Below, in pieces: positions 49,945 to 60,210 of a stretch of 64,000 nucleotides of DNA. The stretch is from Trichobilharzia szidati. Lineage: Eukaryota > Platyhelminthes > Trematoda > Strigeidida > Schistosomatidae. Where the stretch lies: positions 60,733,564 through 60,797,563 of the forward strand of contig OX235279.1 of NCBI GenBank assembly GCA_944472155.2. Direction: 5' to 3'. The notes beneath the pieces were generated by a model. The model was given only the letters and a program-made list of their open reading frames with translations. It was not told the origin of the DNA and did no database searches. Within the stretch, counting starts at the first letter, position 1. Each line of letters begins with the position of its first letter. The position numbers were made by a program, and so were the translations under genes.

Positions 49945-50185
49945 ACATGGGTGCGTCCGTGTCACAGCGATTAGGACGCTCACCAACCATGCACATGGTC
50001 CAGCGTTCGATCCCCGGCCGACGCACTCCTTTACCTCGCTAAGCCAGTAGTAAAAAATGGTAAAGAGGAAAGGTTGGGCATGAGGCTAGCAACCCCATCC
50101 TGTAAAAAATAAGCACTGCTACAGAAACTTCAAACCTCTAGTTTGAAGCCCTATGTTCCACTGAGAACTTGAAGGAATACAAAAA
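49945..50185 (+). repeat. tRNA/RTE composite SINE, complete copy
   Basis: The tRNA-like head (49951-50026) keeps a perfect 7-bp acceptor-type stem, GTGCGTC pairing with GACGCAC, and a B box GCGTTCGATCC. The body GGTAAAGAGG...GAGGCTAGCAACCCC...CTACAGAAACTTCAA matches the 5' end of the minus-strand RTE at 16690-16790. The last about 45 bp (GAAGCCCTATGTTCCACTGA, then AACTTGAAGGAA) match RTE 3' ends at 43360-43395 and 44975-45005. It ends in an A-rich run. Sharing the LINE 3' end is the usual sign that a SINE is copied by that LINE's machinery. Confidence 0.85.
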
Positions 50186-51393
50186 AACATGATATACCGG
50201 AAATGAGTCTAAGTTATAAAATTTACCCTCCGTTTTATTCCGACTTAAATTATACACAGAGGAAATGATTTCCAGTGTCTAGTACTACGTACAGATAACT
50301 CTTCCTTCTAAAACTGTAGTTCATACTTCGGAGATGCACAGCTCCAGTGCCTGACAAGGTGAATAAACGCGGATTTTATTCACTTAACATTCAAAAATAA
50401 TTTTTTTCTTTTGAGTGGAGTAAATAGCAAGTGAACAACAAAATTCAACAAGTTGCTGTTTACCTTTAGATAGTGAAAGCAACTGGACTATTTGTGACAA
50501 GCAATTTAGTAAACAGCAAGTTTCTACGGATAAAAGTTGTTAGACATTATGCAAGACTAGAAGACCATTGCATTCAGGCGCAGTACTGATATTGATGAAA
50601 TCTCGACACTTGTTATATGGAATAGTTGTAAGACGGTGACGCAATAGCTGTCTGAAAATGATCGATCCTTCAACATATATTTCCTCTTCCAACGCATTCC
50701 TGTCTATTTACCTATGAATTCTTTTCTGAACAGTTTCAATTTAATCTACCTTTGTTTTACCTGAAGGCATAAAAATGTAACAGACAAGTAATCAAATCAT
50801 TTTGAAATAGAATGCTGTTCGATATGCTAACAGAAAAAACATCAAGTGATAATTATAAATAGACTAACGTGTTGTCAACAGCATCATTTGCACACAATCA
50901 ATGCATGTGGAAGTATCCATATTCCACCAAGGTTGAATATGTTATTTTTCATTTATTTTTGACAAGCACATAATTTCAACTATAACTGAATAATGCAGTC
51001 GATAAGTTCATGTTAGTGGATGATAACTTAAATGCTGAGTGAGTATTATGACACATATTTACACAGAGAGAATAAGACAGTGAGCATCACGAAATGATAT
51101 ATGCAATGACAAACATTGTGTATTATTGAACGAGTTCAAGACAAATCTCTCTTGTCAGCATTTTATAGAGTATCTTGATATATGAAGTTCAAATTATGGT
51201 ATGTTACGTCTTTGGAAGATATAATAACTACTTAGTTCATACCTTTGTGTTTTTGTCAAGGTCGGAAGTTGATTCGAGAATATTCTTAGATGTATAGTTA
51301 CTTTGTAAAAAAATTGTATCAGTTATTAGAAAAACGTTTAATTTATGATTTCCACTAATGGTAAGATTTTTTTTATTTTCTCCAATATTATAG

Positions 51394-51749
51394 CGGAAAC
51401 TTATTCACTTCCTGAGTCAGATAATTCGTCAGAAAATGAAGAAAGTTCCAAAAATGACTTCATCACCTTTAGTAACAATACCCAGCTCTCATCGACTCAG
51501 CTAAAAGAATTCATGTTCCTATCTAATAGTACTACCACTTCTAATACCAGCTCTGCCACTGCTGACGATCAGCCTCAAAATAAAATGTCCCAGCCACCTG
51601 CCCCAGTATTTATGGTCAAGCTGAAACGTTCGCAACGTCGTTGTCTCCTGTGTCATGAACAGTGTATTCAAGGTTGCTCTGGGCCTGGACCAGAAGACTG
51701 TGTGAAATGCCGAAACTACCAAATAATTATAGATGAAGAAAACAATAAG
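51394..51749 (+). CDS. SER: Receptor exon j: Ser/Thr/Asn-rich acidic linker and last furin-like module of domain IV
   Basis: 118 whole codons, phase 1 to phase 0. The first about 75 residues lack cysteine and are rich in Ser, Thr, Asn and acidic residues (SDNSSENEESSKND; SNSTTTSNTSSATADD), with several N-glycosylation sequons (N-S-S, N-N-T, N-S-T, N-T-S). A basic patch KRSQRR leads into CLLCHEQCIQGCSGPGPEDC and VKCRNYQI, which matches the C-x-x-C-H-x-x-C...G-C-x-G-P-G-x-x-x-C-x-x-C module before the membrane in ErbB receptors. Acceptor CCAATATTATAG. The donor GTGTGG is weaker than the others in the gene, so alternative splicing here is plausible. Confidence 0.92.
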
Positions 51750-52828
51750 GTGTGGTTATTCTTTGACTCTAAATCAACTGTATGCTAATCGAATGATGTT
51801 TATTTTCAAGAAGCCAGACTTCTTTTTAATAAAACCCATATCTAACAGGAAACTAGGCTGCTACCCATCCTAATCCCTTCATTTCCTATGCCGATACGTT
51901 TACGATAATTTTAAAATGGATTGAAGTTATTTACATTATTATTCTTGAAAAGACAGCAGAAAAGAGCCGGAATATAAATAAACTCCGTCTTCTAATAAAA
52001 GATAGAGCCTATATTATAACAGTAAATGAAACGAAATGTATTTAAATCAGCTTGTGTCTTTAACACTGATGTTGGGAACATATATTTTTAGCATCATAAT
52101 TTCCTCCAACGTATTTAGTCGTCATCAGATGACGATTAGGTGTTCTATTAAGAGCCAGTTTTAAATTATTTTGGATGGCAAATGTAGAAACACTTCATGT
52201 AACTTCTCAGGAAGAAGGTTTCTAGGTGAGATTTATAAAAGTGTCACTGTTGAATAGTGGCTATATTTCTGACAACAGTAGTTTATTTTTGTGAAATAAA
52301 TAGTTATATCAAAACATAATGGTTTCCGGAACTTTTTCTGACCGAAAGGTGAATAAAATCCAAAAGTACCAGAAACCAGTGACTTTATAGTTTGCAGTTC
52401 AGTAGGCCATGCTTTTATCATCAACCTCCAAGTTAAAACTTGGTTCATACATTTCATTTGGTAAAAGCTGCAGTCGAAACTTTAGGTACGTCACAGCACA
52501 GTAACTAACTACAGACAGTTACCTCAAAACCAAAACCTGTTATTCTCAAATCCCAATGACTACTGGATTAGGCTGGTTAGGGAAAAATATTGTTGCGAAA
52601 TGTAAAATAAACGAGTAGATTTTTTGATGTATACAACCTCTCATAGCATGTTAATTCTGTAGCAGTTTTAGGATCTACATCGATAAGTAGAATGTTTGTC
52701 ACTCCACTCTGAATAATTAAACATTTAGATGTAATAAACAAAGCAGTCATTATAAATAGCAGGACTTTAGTTAAGCTTTCATAAATTAATTAATAATTAA
52801 TTTTAGTGTCTTTCATCTTTTGCTTCAG
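51750..52828 (+). other. SER: Intron 10 of receptor gene
   Basis: 1.1 kb with the weak donor GTGTGG and a good acceptor (CTTTTGCTTCAG). No recognised repeat. Confidence 0.75.
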
Positions 52829-53095
52829 TTCATCTGTAATTCATCTTGTCCAGAGGATCGTAATCACATTTCTCATGGTATGTGTTTAACAGCTGAACAG
52901 CATGCCCGTCTATCTGGTCAAACAGCTCGAGAACTACGAAATCGTATACTTATCGGTGTTGCTGTTTCAGTTTTTGTAATTATTGCACTTGTTACAATCA
53001 TACTAGTTGTTTGCTTGAAAAGAAAGGCTGAAGCAGAAAAAGTTCGTGAACAGCTACGCTCCGTTTATACTAACTTGCTGGAACCTGATATGAAA
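52829..53095 (+). CDS. SER: Receptor exon k: juxtamembrane cysteines and transmembrane helix
   Basis: Eighty-nine codons, phase 0 at both ends. Residues 1-19 (FICNSSCPEDRNHISHGMC) close the cysteine-rich ectodomain and include an N-S-S sequon. Residues 40-63 (nucleotides 52946-53017) are a 24-residue hydrophobic helix starting ILIGVAVSVFVII, flanked outside by RELRNR and inside by the stop-transfer KRKAEAEKVR. The cytosolic juxtamembrane part YTNLLEPDMK follows, comparable to the L-V-E-P-L-T-P stretch in human EGFR. Acceptor GCTTCAG, donor GTGAGT. It fixes the receptor as a single-pass type I protein. Confidence 0.97.
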
Positions 53096-53980
53096 GTGAG
53101 TTTTTAAAAAGCTGTTTCTTAAACATTATCTGAATAACATACAAGCCGTTTGCTCTCCATACCTTTATAACACAAAACCGAAAATTTACTTTTAACTTTT
53201 GTGTTAAATTTAAACACACGTGTATTATTGAATCGTCAAAAAGTTGAAAGTAAGATTTTAGAGCAAACAGGGAAAATTTTATTTCCCATACTATACTTGA
53301 ATAAAATTTTCAAATGTTCAGTAATTAATTTGTTTTGTTCAACCACGTGTAAAGAGTCATTTTTGAGATCCGGGTTGATTAACCATACTTGCAAAGAATA
53401 TACTTAGACAATAAAAATGGATTTATCTATTTTGGTTATTTTCATCAAGCCACTATAAAGATTTCTGGACTGATTTAAGTTAATATTTTGGTTGGAGGTA
53501 AATTAGAATAGGAGAAGGTATATTTTATCCGTTACTTATCAGATGGAACAACTTCAATGTAGCAGATCCAGGTATTTTTTCACTTCAGTCGGATGTCAAT
53601 GTTTATTGCTTCACAGTATACGACCTAGTCCATTAGATTTCTGAATTGCAATAGCCACCCACTACTTAACATGCTTACATCTACAATGAACCTTGTATCA
53701 TAAAGAAGAATGTGTAGGCGTATACTGTTGCATTAGTATTATATTTTGTTGGCTAAAATCAAAATATTATCATTTAAGAAAATGTGTATTGTCCCTACTC
53801 CTTTAGAAGAATGATGAAAGAAGTTATGTGTTGCCTAATCAGAATATGACTACGCTTTTAGGAAATACCTTAACTTCCACCAGTAGACGTCTCCTGATAT
53901 CATCTGAAACCAACTTTTGCTACAAGTTAATGTTGTTTTTGACTTTACTGTTATTGTTTTTCTACAATTTCAAATAAAAG
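53096..53980 (+). other. SER: Intron 11 of receptor gene
   Basis: 0.9 kb, GTGAGT donor, AATAAAAG acceptor after a T-rich stretch. Nothing recognised inside. Confidence 0.75.
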
Positions 53981-54316
53981 ACCCAATCAGTAAGTCGAGA
54001 ACCAAACATGGGACGTTTGGAAATGATCAACCAAGATGATCTAGCTTGTGATTTCAATGCAGCTCCTCTTGGAACCGGATCATTTGGAGCTGTATACAAA
54101 GGTATTTGGAAAGTACCCAAGCATGCTTTGCTTCGCTACAACTGGAATCGGGGTGCTCAGCTGGATGTTGCTATAAAAGTTATCCTCAATGATACACCAG
54201 ATTGTTCTGTAACATCAAACCCATCTTCTCCATTTGTGTTCAATAATTCATCGCCTGAGGAATCAAAGAGAGCATCTGCACGAGCTAATATTGAAGAACT
54301 GCTCCAAGAAGCTAAA
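53981..54316 (+). CDS. SER: Receptor exon l: kinase N-lobe with glycine loop, catalytic lysine and an insert
   Basis: 112 codons in phase 0. After a juxtamembrane stretch (MGRLEMINQDDLACDF) comes the ATP-binding glycine loop LGTGSFGAVYKGIW, then a strand-connecting loop about nine residues longer than in human EGFR, and the catalytic lysine in VAIK (codon 54176-54178). Between VAIK and helix C the chain is about 27 residues longer than in human EGFR, rich in Ser, Pro and Asn (SNPSSPFVFNNSSPEESK). Helix C follows with NIEELLQEAK, whose glutamate would pair with the lysine. Donor GTATGT. The insert sits where human EGFR has the beta3-alphaC loop. Confidence 0.97.
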
Positions 54317-55227
54317 GTATGTTCCGTGAACACAAATAATAAGTTTACCATTATCCATGTTTTAATGAATAAAATTCGACAGATCTAGATAACCCAATTT
54401 ATTGTGCCTTAGTAGCCTAGTTGTGAAAGCTTTGGTGTTTCAAACGATAGGTGGTGCTTTCGAATCTCAGTAGGAACAGTGTCACTTCCTGAAATGCAGA
54501 TATATCCAGACGGCGAGTACTAAATAAGTTGAAAGGCACGTTCTGGATCCCGCGGTTAATCTCCATCAACCTAGGTAACTTCTCTGTTTTCTCAAAATTT
54601 TTAATAATTGATTAAGAATTAGTAAAACGATGAGACTTAAAATCTCTAGATTCTGCAAGGTAAGTTTAGCTTTTGTGAATGAAACTTATAAAGGGTATTT
54701 CTTCCTAAGCACTTATCCATAAACATCTTCATGAGAACTTATGACTTATTCAATGAAGTATCCTAATATGACACTAATTCATATAAAAATAGCTGTAAAG
54801 TTGAATAGTGGTGTGTATAGTGCGACATGCTTTTCAAAATCCCTAAATATTCTGCCACAATTTACTAACATGTCCTAAAAATAAGAGAAGCAAGTAGAGG
54901 TTTACTTGCTGATTTTTAGCAGCAGTTCAACTTTCGTCGATAATTATGTTGACGTTGGCTACTGACTCCTAGCAGTTTTTGTTTAAGTATGTGGGTAAGA
55001 GTTTCCAATGATCTAAAAATGTGTTCATATTTGTTCATAAACAATTCAAAATAATAAAAGACTATGTTTTTGTTTTACAAATGTTTCTCATAAATAAATT
55101 CGTTTTATCAAAAATATTATGATTGTCAGTGTTATTCACGCATTGTAACAGATTAGTTAGACAGCAACATATTTCCTGTTATGTTTTCTTCTCCTCATTT
55201 TGTTGATATTATTTCCCTATCTTCTAG
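54317..55227 (+). other. SER: Intron 12 of receptor gene
   Basis: 0.9 kb, GTATGT donor, CTATCTTCTAG acceptor. It contains a tRNA-like SINE candidate at about 54405-54590. Nothing else was recognised. Confidence 0.75.
54405..54590 (+). repeat. tRNA-like SINE candidate (third family)
   Basis: An A-box-like TAGCCTAGTTGTGAAAG (about 54412) and a B-box-like GCTTTCGAATC (about 54462) have tRNA-like spacing, followed by a body with GGAACAGTGTCACTTCCTGA. No second copy occurs in this window, so family status is inferred only from the promoter boxes. Confidence 0.4.
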
Positions 55228-55445
55228 ATTATGGCATCTGTTATGCACCGTCATTGTCTTCCACTAATCGGAATATGTCTTTCCAGTGAACGTCACTGTT
55301 TAGTCTCAATTTTTGTTGAGCTGGGCAGTCTGGATCGTTATGTTAAACAACACGCAAATGAACTGAACAGTCTTACACTTTTATCTTGGGGTGAACAAAT
55401 TGCTGATGGAATGAGTTATTTGGAAATGCGTGGAATTATTCACCG
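55228..55445 (+). CDS. SER: Receptor exon m: kinase hinge and start of C-lobe
   Basis: Seventy-two whole codons, phase 0 in and phase 2 out. It reads IMASVMHRHCLPLIGICL, then HCLVSIFVELGSLDRYVKQH, then LLSWGEQIADGMSYLEMRG and IIH(R). It aligns with human EGFR M-A-S-V...L-L-G-I-C-L, the hinge, L-L-x-W-x-x-Q-I-A-x-G-M-x-Y-L-E. In my manual alignment the gatekeeper is Ser (human Thr790) and the residue matching human Cys797 is Ser. The H-R-D motif is split across the splice site (CAC CG | C GAT). Acceptor TCTTCTAG, donor GTTAGT. Confidence 0.98.
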
Positions 55446-56640
55446 GTTAGTCGTTATTAGATGCCTTATTTTTTATCATATGTTCTTGTAACTGGGCAAC
55501 TACAATACAATGAATTGTATTTAAAATAATCATCTTTCTGAAACTTCTTAGTCGGTAGGTTAAAATCACATATCAAGCCTCGGTTCAGAAAACATTCAGT
55601 GTCAACTGACTCAATGAGAATTTTGCATAACGCATGAGACAGACTGACGTAACCCCTAACAGATAAAAAGTATGTTACGGAACTGATTTCTCAACAGAGT
55701 ATTAACACTTATTCCTTTTAAGTGACTTGGCTTTCTGACAGATTTTGAGATCTATAACTCTTTCAAACCTTCTTCTAAAACGTCTTGTGAAAGAGCTGTC
55801 AAATGTTCTCGCACTCAGCTGTGGTTTTGCATCCAGTTAAACCTAAGACTTTATCTTGAGGTCTTCGGAATTCAGAAGGTCAAATTACACTTATACTTTT
55901 AGTAAAAAAACCAGTTGGAGATGCTGCACAGAAGCTTAACGGCGATCAGTTTGACTTCAATAAATATAATGAGTACGAAATATTCAAAATCACAAATTCA
56001 TCCAAACAGCTGTATATCAGTATTTCTTCGACTGTTGTCAACTCCTATGGAATACAAGCAATAATTTGGTATGTGATATAAGCGGCCAACCAACAGGCAA
56101 TCCTACATGTGGGTTTTACCTCTGATAATTCCCGTCAGTAACGTACATCTCGAAATTTCAAGAAAATTATTTTTAAAGGAGATCGTCATCTGCATCAACA
56201 GGTTATGAGTCATGAGACTTCGTCAACAAAGTATCGAAATCGTAGCAAATCCTTGTGTAGCCTGATGACTATTAAGTCATAAATTTCTACAGAAATTCAT
56301 TCATCGAGTGCATGGTTAAGTCATCGCACTAACTGATGATATACTATCGTGCATTCACCACACATTCGTCTTAAACCCCATTCTTACAAATTACTTCTCG
56401 CAATTACAGTCTGGTTCAATCAAATATTGACTTCATTTTAAAAAATGTATCTCTTACATGTTAATCCGTCATATTTAACTCCAATTTTAAAAACTCGTTA
56501 ATTTCTTGACATACAGATCACATAGATCAAATTAATTATTGATCATGAATTTCACATTGATATTCTCATTCTTCAGTGAAGAAAACGAAAATATCGTATT
56601 ATCAAAAATAACCATCAGAAACTGTTATCACATGATTATG

Positions 56641-56663
56641 TATATATATATATATATATATAT
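56641..56663 (+). repeat. (TA)n microsatellite
   Basis: About eleven TA units within intron 13. Confidence 0.9.
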
Positions 56664-57165
56664 GATGTCATTGAAATACTACCTATTGTAAGTATAATCT
56701 AACAACTCAGTCTTTTATGCAAGCGTGGCTTGCCTATTCAGATATCCTTATCAAGAAGTATATTACCACTGAAGAAAAAACGAAATAGACTGCTACTACA
56801 GATGAATAGTCACGCTAAAGATGGACAACAACCAGAGAAAAACATTATATATCATCAATCCTGCATCCTATGGCTCATCAAAAGTTTCACTAATAATGGA
56901 TACTGCAGAAGCTACAGTAACCAAAATCACGAAGACAAAACTGCGTGTACAAAAGAAACAAGTGAATTCACCACTACCAATGAGGTTTCCCTAGCAATTT
57001 ATAAACTATTAGCCGTCCGATCATCTCACATTTTTCAACAGCCAATTCGCATCCGACTTTTATATATCCTCCCATATCATCCTTTCTTCACAAACAAACC
57101 TATCTCATGCATCCATTCCATCATTGTGTCAATTACATTTCCAGACACCAACTTCGCTAGTCCAT

Positions 57166-57190
57166 ACGCACGCACACACACACACACACA
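57166..57190 (+). repeat. (CA)n microsatellite
   Basis: About twelve CA units with one interruption near the start, inside a chance open reading frame of intron 13. Confidence 0.85.
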
Positions 57191-57489
57191 AATTATATTT
57201 CTTCTTCCCACTATTTGTGTTCACATTTATCCACATCAACTTCATTATCACATTGAGTAGAAATCTAAATTAAACACTACTTATCACACGAATCCACTGT
57301 TATACAATTCATTGTCATTTGAGATCATCTACCTCAACACAGACTACTCGGTTTTGAATTCACACACGCCTTCAAATGGAAGCAAATGTTTTATCGAGGA
57401 GGCTGTATAACTGTTCTGACACATCCTCACATGGAAGCTTCTGTTCGATGCTACTTATAAAAGTCCTACTGTTATTAACACACACACAT

Positions 57490-57566
57490 GCGTCACATAG
57501 CCCAGCTGGTAGATCGCTGGACTAGTAATCCTGACGTCACCGGCTCAAATCCTCGCGTTACACGGG
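57490..57566 (+). ncRNA. tRNA-like sequence, probably a SINE head or tRNA pseudogene
   Basis: An A box TAGCCCAGCTGG (57498-57509) and a B box GGCTCAAATCC (57542-57552) have normal spacing. A short anticodon-type hairpin (GGA, loop CTAGTAA, TCC) would present AGT (threonine). The ends do not form an acceptor stem and the T-arm is imperfect, so a functional tRNA is unlikely. It differs in sequence from the other SINE heads in the window. Confidence 0.4.
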
Positions 57567-57659
57567 TTTCCTTTTCACCTTCAACCATCATCCACTAGAC
57601 ATCTATTCCCTAACTAACTAATGTGAAATGTATGGCTTAAGAAGCTGGACAGTACTCAA

Positions 57660-58110
57660 CAGTTTGATTGGACACTGGTTAGTAACTAGAATCATGTGTA
57701 TGGTCCTTTGTTGAGTGCAGACTGAATTCTGTCAGTCAAGTTTGCAATAAGGTCACCACGCCACTAGGTGGCTCGCCATCACAATGCACTTTGAACTGTT
57801 GTTATTAGATGGTGGCCGTGTCGCAAACTTGACCGACAGAATTCAGTTTGTACTAGACAAAGGACTGAACGCATGATACTGGTTACTATCTAGTGTCCAA
57901 CACAGCCCTACAGGAGGTCAATCACGAGCCCGAATAGCTCAGTGGCAATGTCTCTACCTGCAACACTGGGTGACACAGGTTCGAATGTCAGTGGGAGACG
58001 TGAGTTCCTTCGAGATCGGAGATATGCCTTGTTGACTGGTGAGTGCTAACAACCACGGTACCTACGTCTAGCCAGGAATTTCTGCCGACCACCTTCAACC
58101 ACCTAGTAAA
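57660..58110 (+). repeat. tRNA-derived SINE (A/B-box family), copy 4 with inverted tail
   Basis: Three parts in order. First, a tail in inverted orientation (57660-57785: GGACACTGGTTAGTAACTAG, then TGCAGACTGAATTCTGTCAG). Second, the tail in direct orientation (57786-57905). Third, a head with A box GAATAGCTCAGTGGCAATG (about 57933) and B box AGGTTCGAATGTC (about 57978) plus body to about 58110. The same composite order, on the other strand, is found at 47430-47935. Confidence 0.75.
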
Positions 58111-58760
58111 ACCAATACCCAACACTATAATTTATCATATGAATAATCAAACAAGTGCAAGTGTTCTTGTTTTGTGGGCAGTGTTGAGGAATAGGTATTG
58201 TGGACAATCTCTCTCTAATTATCTCATAACTGTAATACGTGATTGACTGATACAATCGGTAAAATAAGTGTTAAGTATGACGCTTTAAGATGAAGACTCA
58301 CCTGGAGTAAATAAAAGTCGTACAAAACTGACAAGAAACTTTTTATATGCATACAGATGAAACGGTCATGCCTAAAGGCTTCACACTTAAATTTACTATA
58401 CAATGCCAAGTCCAGTCAGCACTTAATTTTTAGAAAATAGTCTCTTTATTCCTTACTGATGTCGAATAACTTACATATATTCCAGTTATAGCTTTTTATG
58501 CTTCGCTGTACATGGATAACAGATTCGGTTAAGAAAGGTTCAATAGAGCTATCGTGTAAATGAAAGAGCAACTATATGTACTGTTTGTTGTAGGCGGAAC
58601 CGTACTGTACTATTTACGTCTTCACTTTTATGGAAAAGGACGGCAGTTGTCTTCAAAGTCTACTGACAAATCCCACTCCTTCAAAACAACAATATAATCC
58701 ATTTTTTCATGTATTTTTATAATAAATCTTATTTATTTTTTACATACGTGTGGTATATAG

Positions 58761-58957
58761 CGATTTGGCTGCCCGTAATGTCCTTGTTCAAACTCGTGAG
58801 CACGTCCAAATTACTGATTTTGGTTTGGCTAAAATGTTGGAACGTCGTGATGAAGACAGTGTTATTGTTAAAGCTGGTCGAGTTCCAATACGCTGGTTAT
58901 CTATAGAAACATTACAGTATGGAATATACTCGCACAAAACTGATGTCTGGAGTTACG
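58761..58957 (+). CDS. SER: Receptor exon n: catalytic loop, DFG and activation segment
   Basis: Sixty-five whole codons, phase 2 in and phase 1 out. Joined to exon m it completes HRDLAARNVL (catalytic Asp codon 58762-58764). It then gives ITDFGLAKML (metal-binding DFG at 58816-58824), an activation loop RRDEDSVIVKAGRVPIRWLS, and IETLQYGIYSHKTDVWSYG. H-R-D-L-A-A-R-N and P-I-(R/K)-W are diagnostic of tyrosine kinases. By manual alignment the tyrosine matching human Tyr845 is Val here. Acceptor TGGTATATAG, donor GTGAGC. Confidence 0.98.
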
Positions 58958-59200
58958 GTGAGCTATGTTCTTACCTTCAATTCTGCTAATTCCCCATGAT
59001 TTTCTGGATTTAATTCTTAGTCTCTTTCTTATGGTTTGGTAACAGTTTACATTTCAGTGATTTAGTTTATTTACGGACCTAAAAGGCTGCTTGCTTATGA
59101 GATCCAGATACAAGTAGAAATGAAACTCCTGGTTACAACAAGAAGAGTTATATTTACTTGTAACACTGTGTTTTTCATTTTACTCTGGATCAGATGTTTG

Positions 59201-59228
59201 TATATATATATATATATATATATATATA
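59201..59228 (+). repeat. (TA)n microsatellite
   Basis: About fourteen TA units. It is read as alternating Tyr-Ile in a chance 163-codon frame. Confidence 0.9.
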
Positions 59229-60210
59229 CTGGAGTTAGTAATTTGTTATTTGACTCCATTATCATTTTCTACTGCATGCTTGTTAAGCATTCATTCTATT
59301 TTGAATATTCTCATGCTAGTGTCTCCAGTGTCATTGAGATAGTAGGTCTGATAGGTAAGAAAGGTGTACTTAGAGCAATATTATGGCATCTGACTGGCCA
59401 CCAGATAGTCGAATTGTGTTTCATGTACTTAAATGCTTCAAAGAAGTTTATTTATACCGTCTTTGACTTTGAAGTCAAACAAAACAAATTTGAATTAGAC
59501 AGACAACGGTGTTTCACTCATCAATGTATGCAGAAAAGTGTGACACCCATAATCATACGATACGCATACTGTATCACCGTTTATCTGTTGTTTTTATCTC
59601 TGAGATATTGATCAGCTTATTAATTTGGAATAACTCAGAAAAACACCAACGATTTCTGAGAGTTGCCTTCATTTTCTACTAATTCTTACTCGTTGATAGT
59701 TATTTACAGACTCATTCTATTATTATGTTTTGTCAAAAGAGTGATAAATGAGCTGCAAATGAATATACACCCAAATGAGGAAAACGAAGATACATATACA
59801 CAACCATAAGTATGCACGCATACAGAGAAAAAAGATGGCGCTACATTTATAGGGACAAGATGTGAACAATTAAGTCAACGGAATCATACTGTTTTGAATA
59901 AGATGTTATGTTGACAATAAAAAATGGTTAGGGATTTCTTACCATCTCTTGTTTGATGACGTCGAATATGTTCCAAATATTTGAGAGTATTTCCTCATAC
60001 TAACTAATTAGTATCTCTATTTTAATAAGCATGAATCTTTCCTATATATTTATCAAGACAAATTTATTCTTTTTCGATAAGAATAAAACAATGTGTTTGG
60101 ATAAATGGCATGTTCCTAGGAGGTTTAAATTAACACTAGGATAAATTTATCTCGATTCTCCTTTATTTATATACGAAGGTGGTTGTTTGACTTAAGGACA
60201 TATTAATTGT

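Larger units (their letters stand above)
46070..51393 (+). other. SER: Intron 9 of receptor gene
   Basis: 5.3 kb, GTGAGT donor, CCAATATTATAG acceptor. It contains a minus-strand SINE complex (47430-47935), a plus-strand SINE of the same family (48575-48940) and a complete tRNA/RTE composite SINE (49945-50185), plus a TA microsatellite at 47922-47942. The flanks 46070-47420 and 50190-51393 show nothing recognised. Confidence 0.8.
55446..58760 (+). other. SER: Intron 13 of receptor gene
   Basis: 3.3 kb, GTTAGT donor, TGGTATATAG acceptor. It contains a TA microsatellite (56641-56663), a 176-codon open frame (56730-57260) that looks non-genic, a CA microsatellite (57166-57190), a tRNA-like sequence (57490-57566) and a SINE complex (57660-58110). 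Confidence 0.8.

Noticed and set aside
56730..57260. 176-codon open frame on the plus strand in intron 13
   Set aside because: It is the longest frame in the window but runs through a CA repeat, has no recognisable domain and no splice or promoter context, and lies inside an intron of an expressed gene. A chance frame is more likely.
59120..59611. 163-codon open frame on the plus strand in intron 14
   Set aside because: Includes a TA microsatellite read as Tyr-Ile repeats, with no domain. Judged to be chance.
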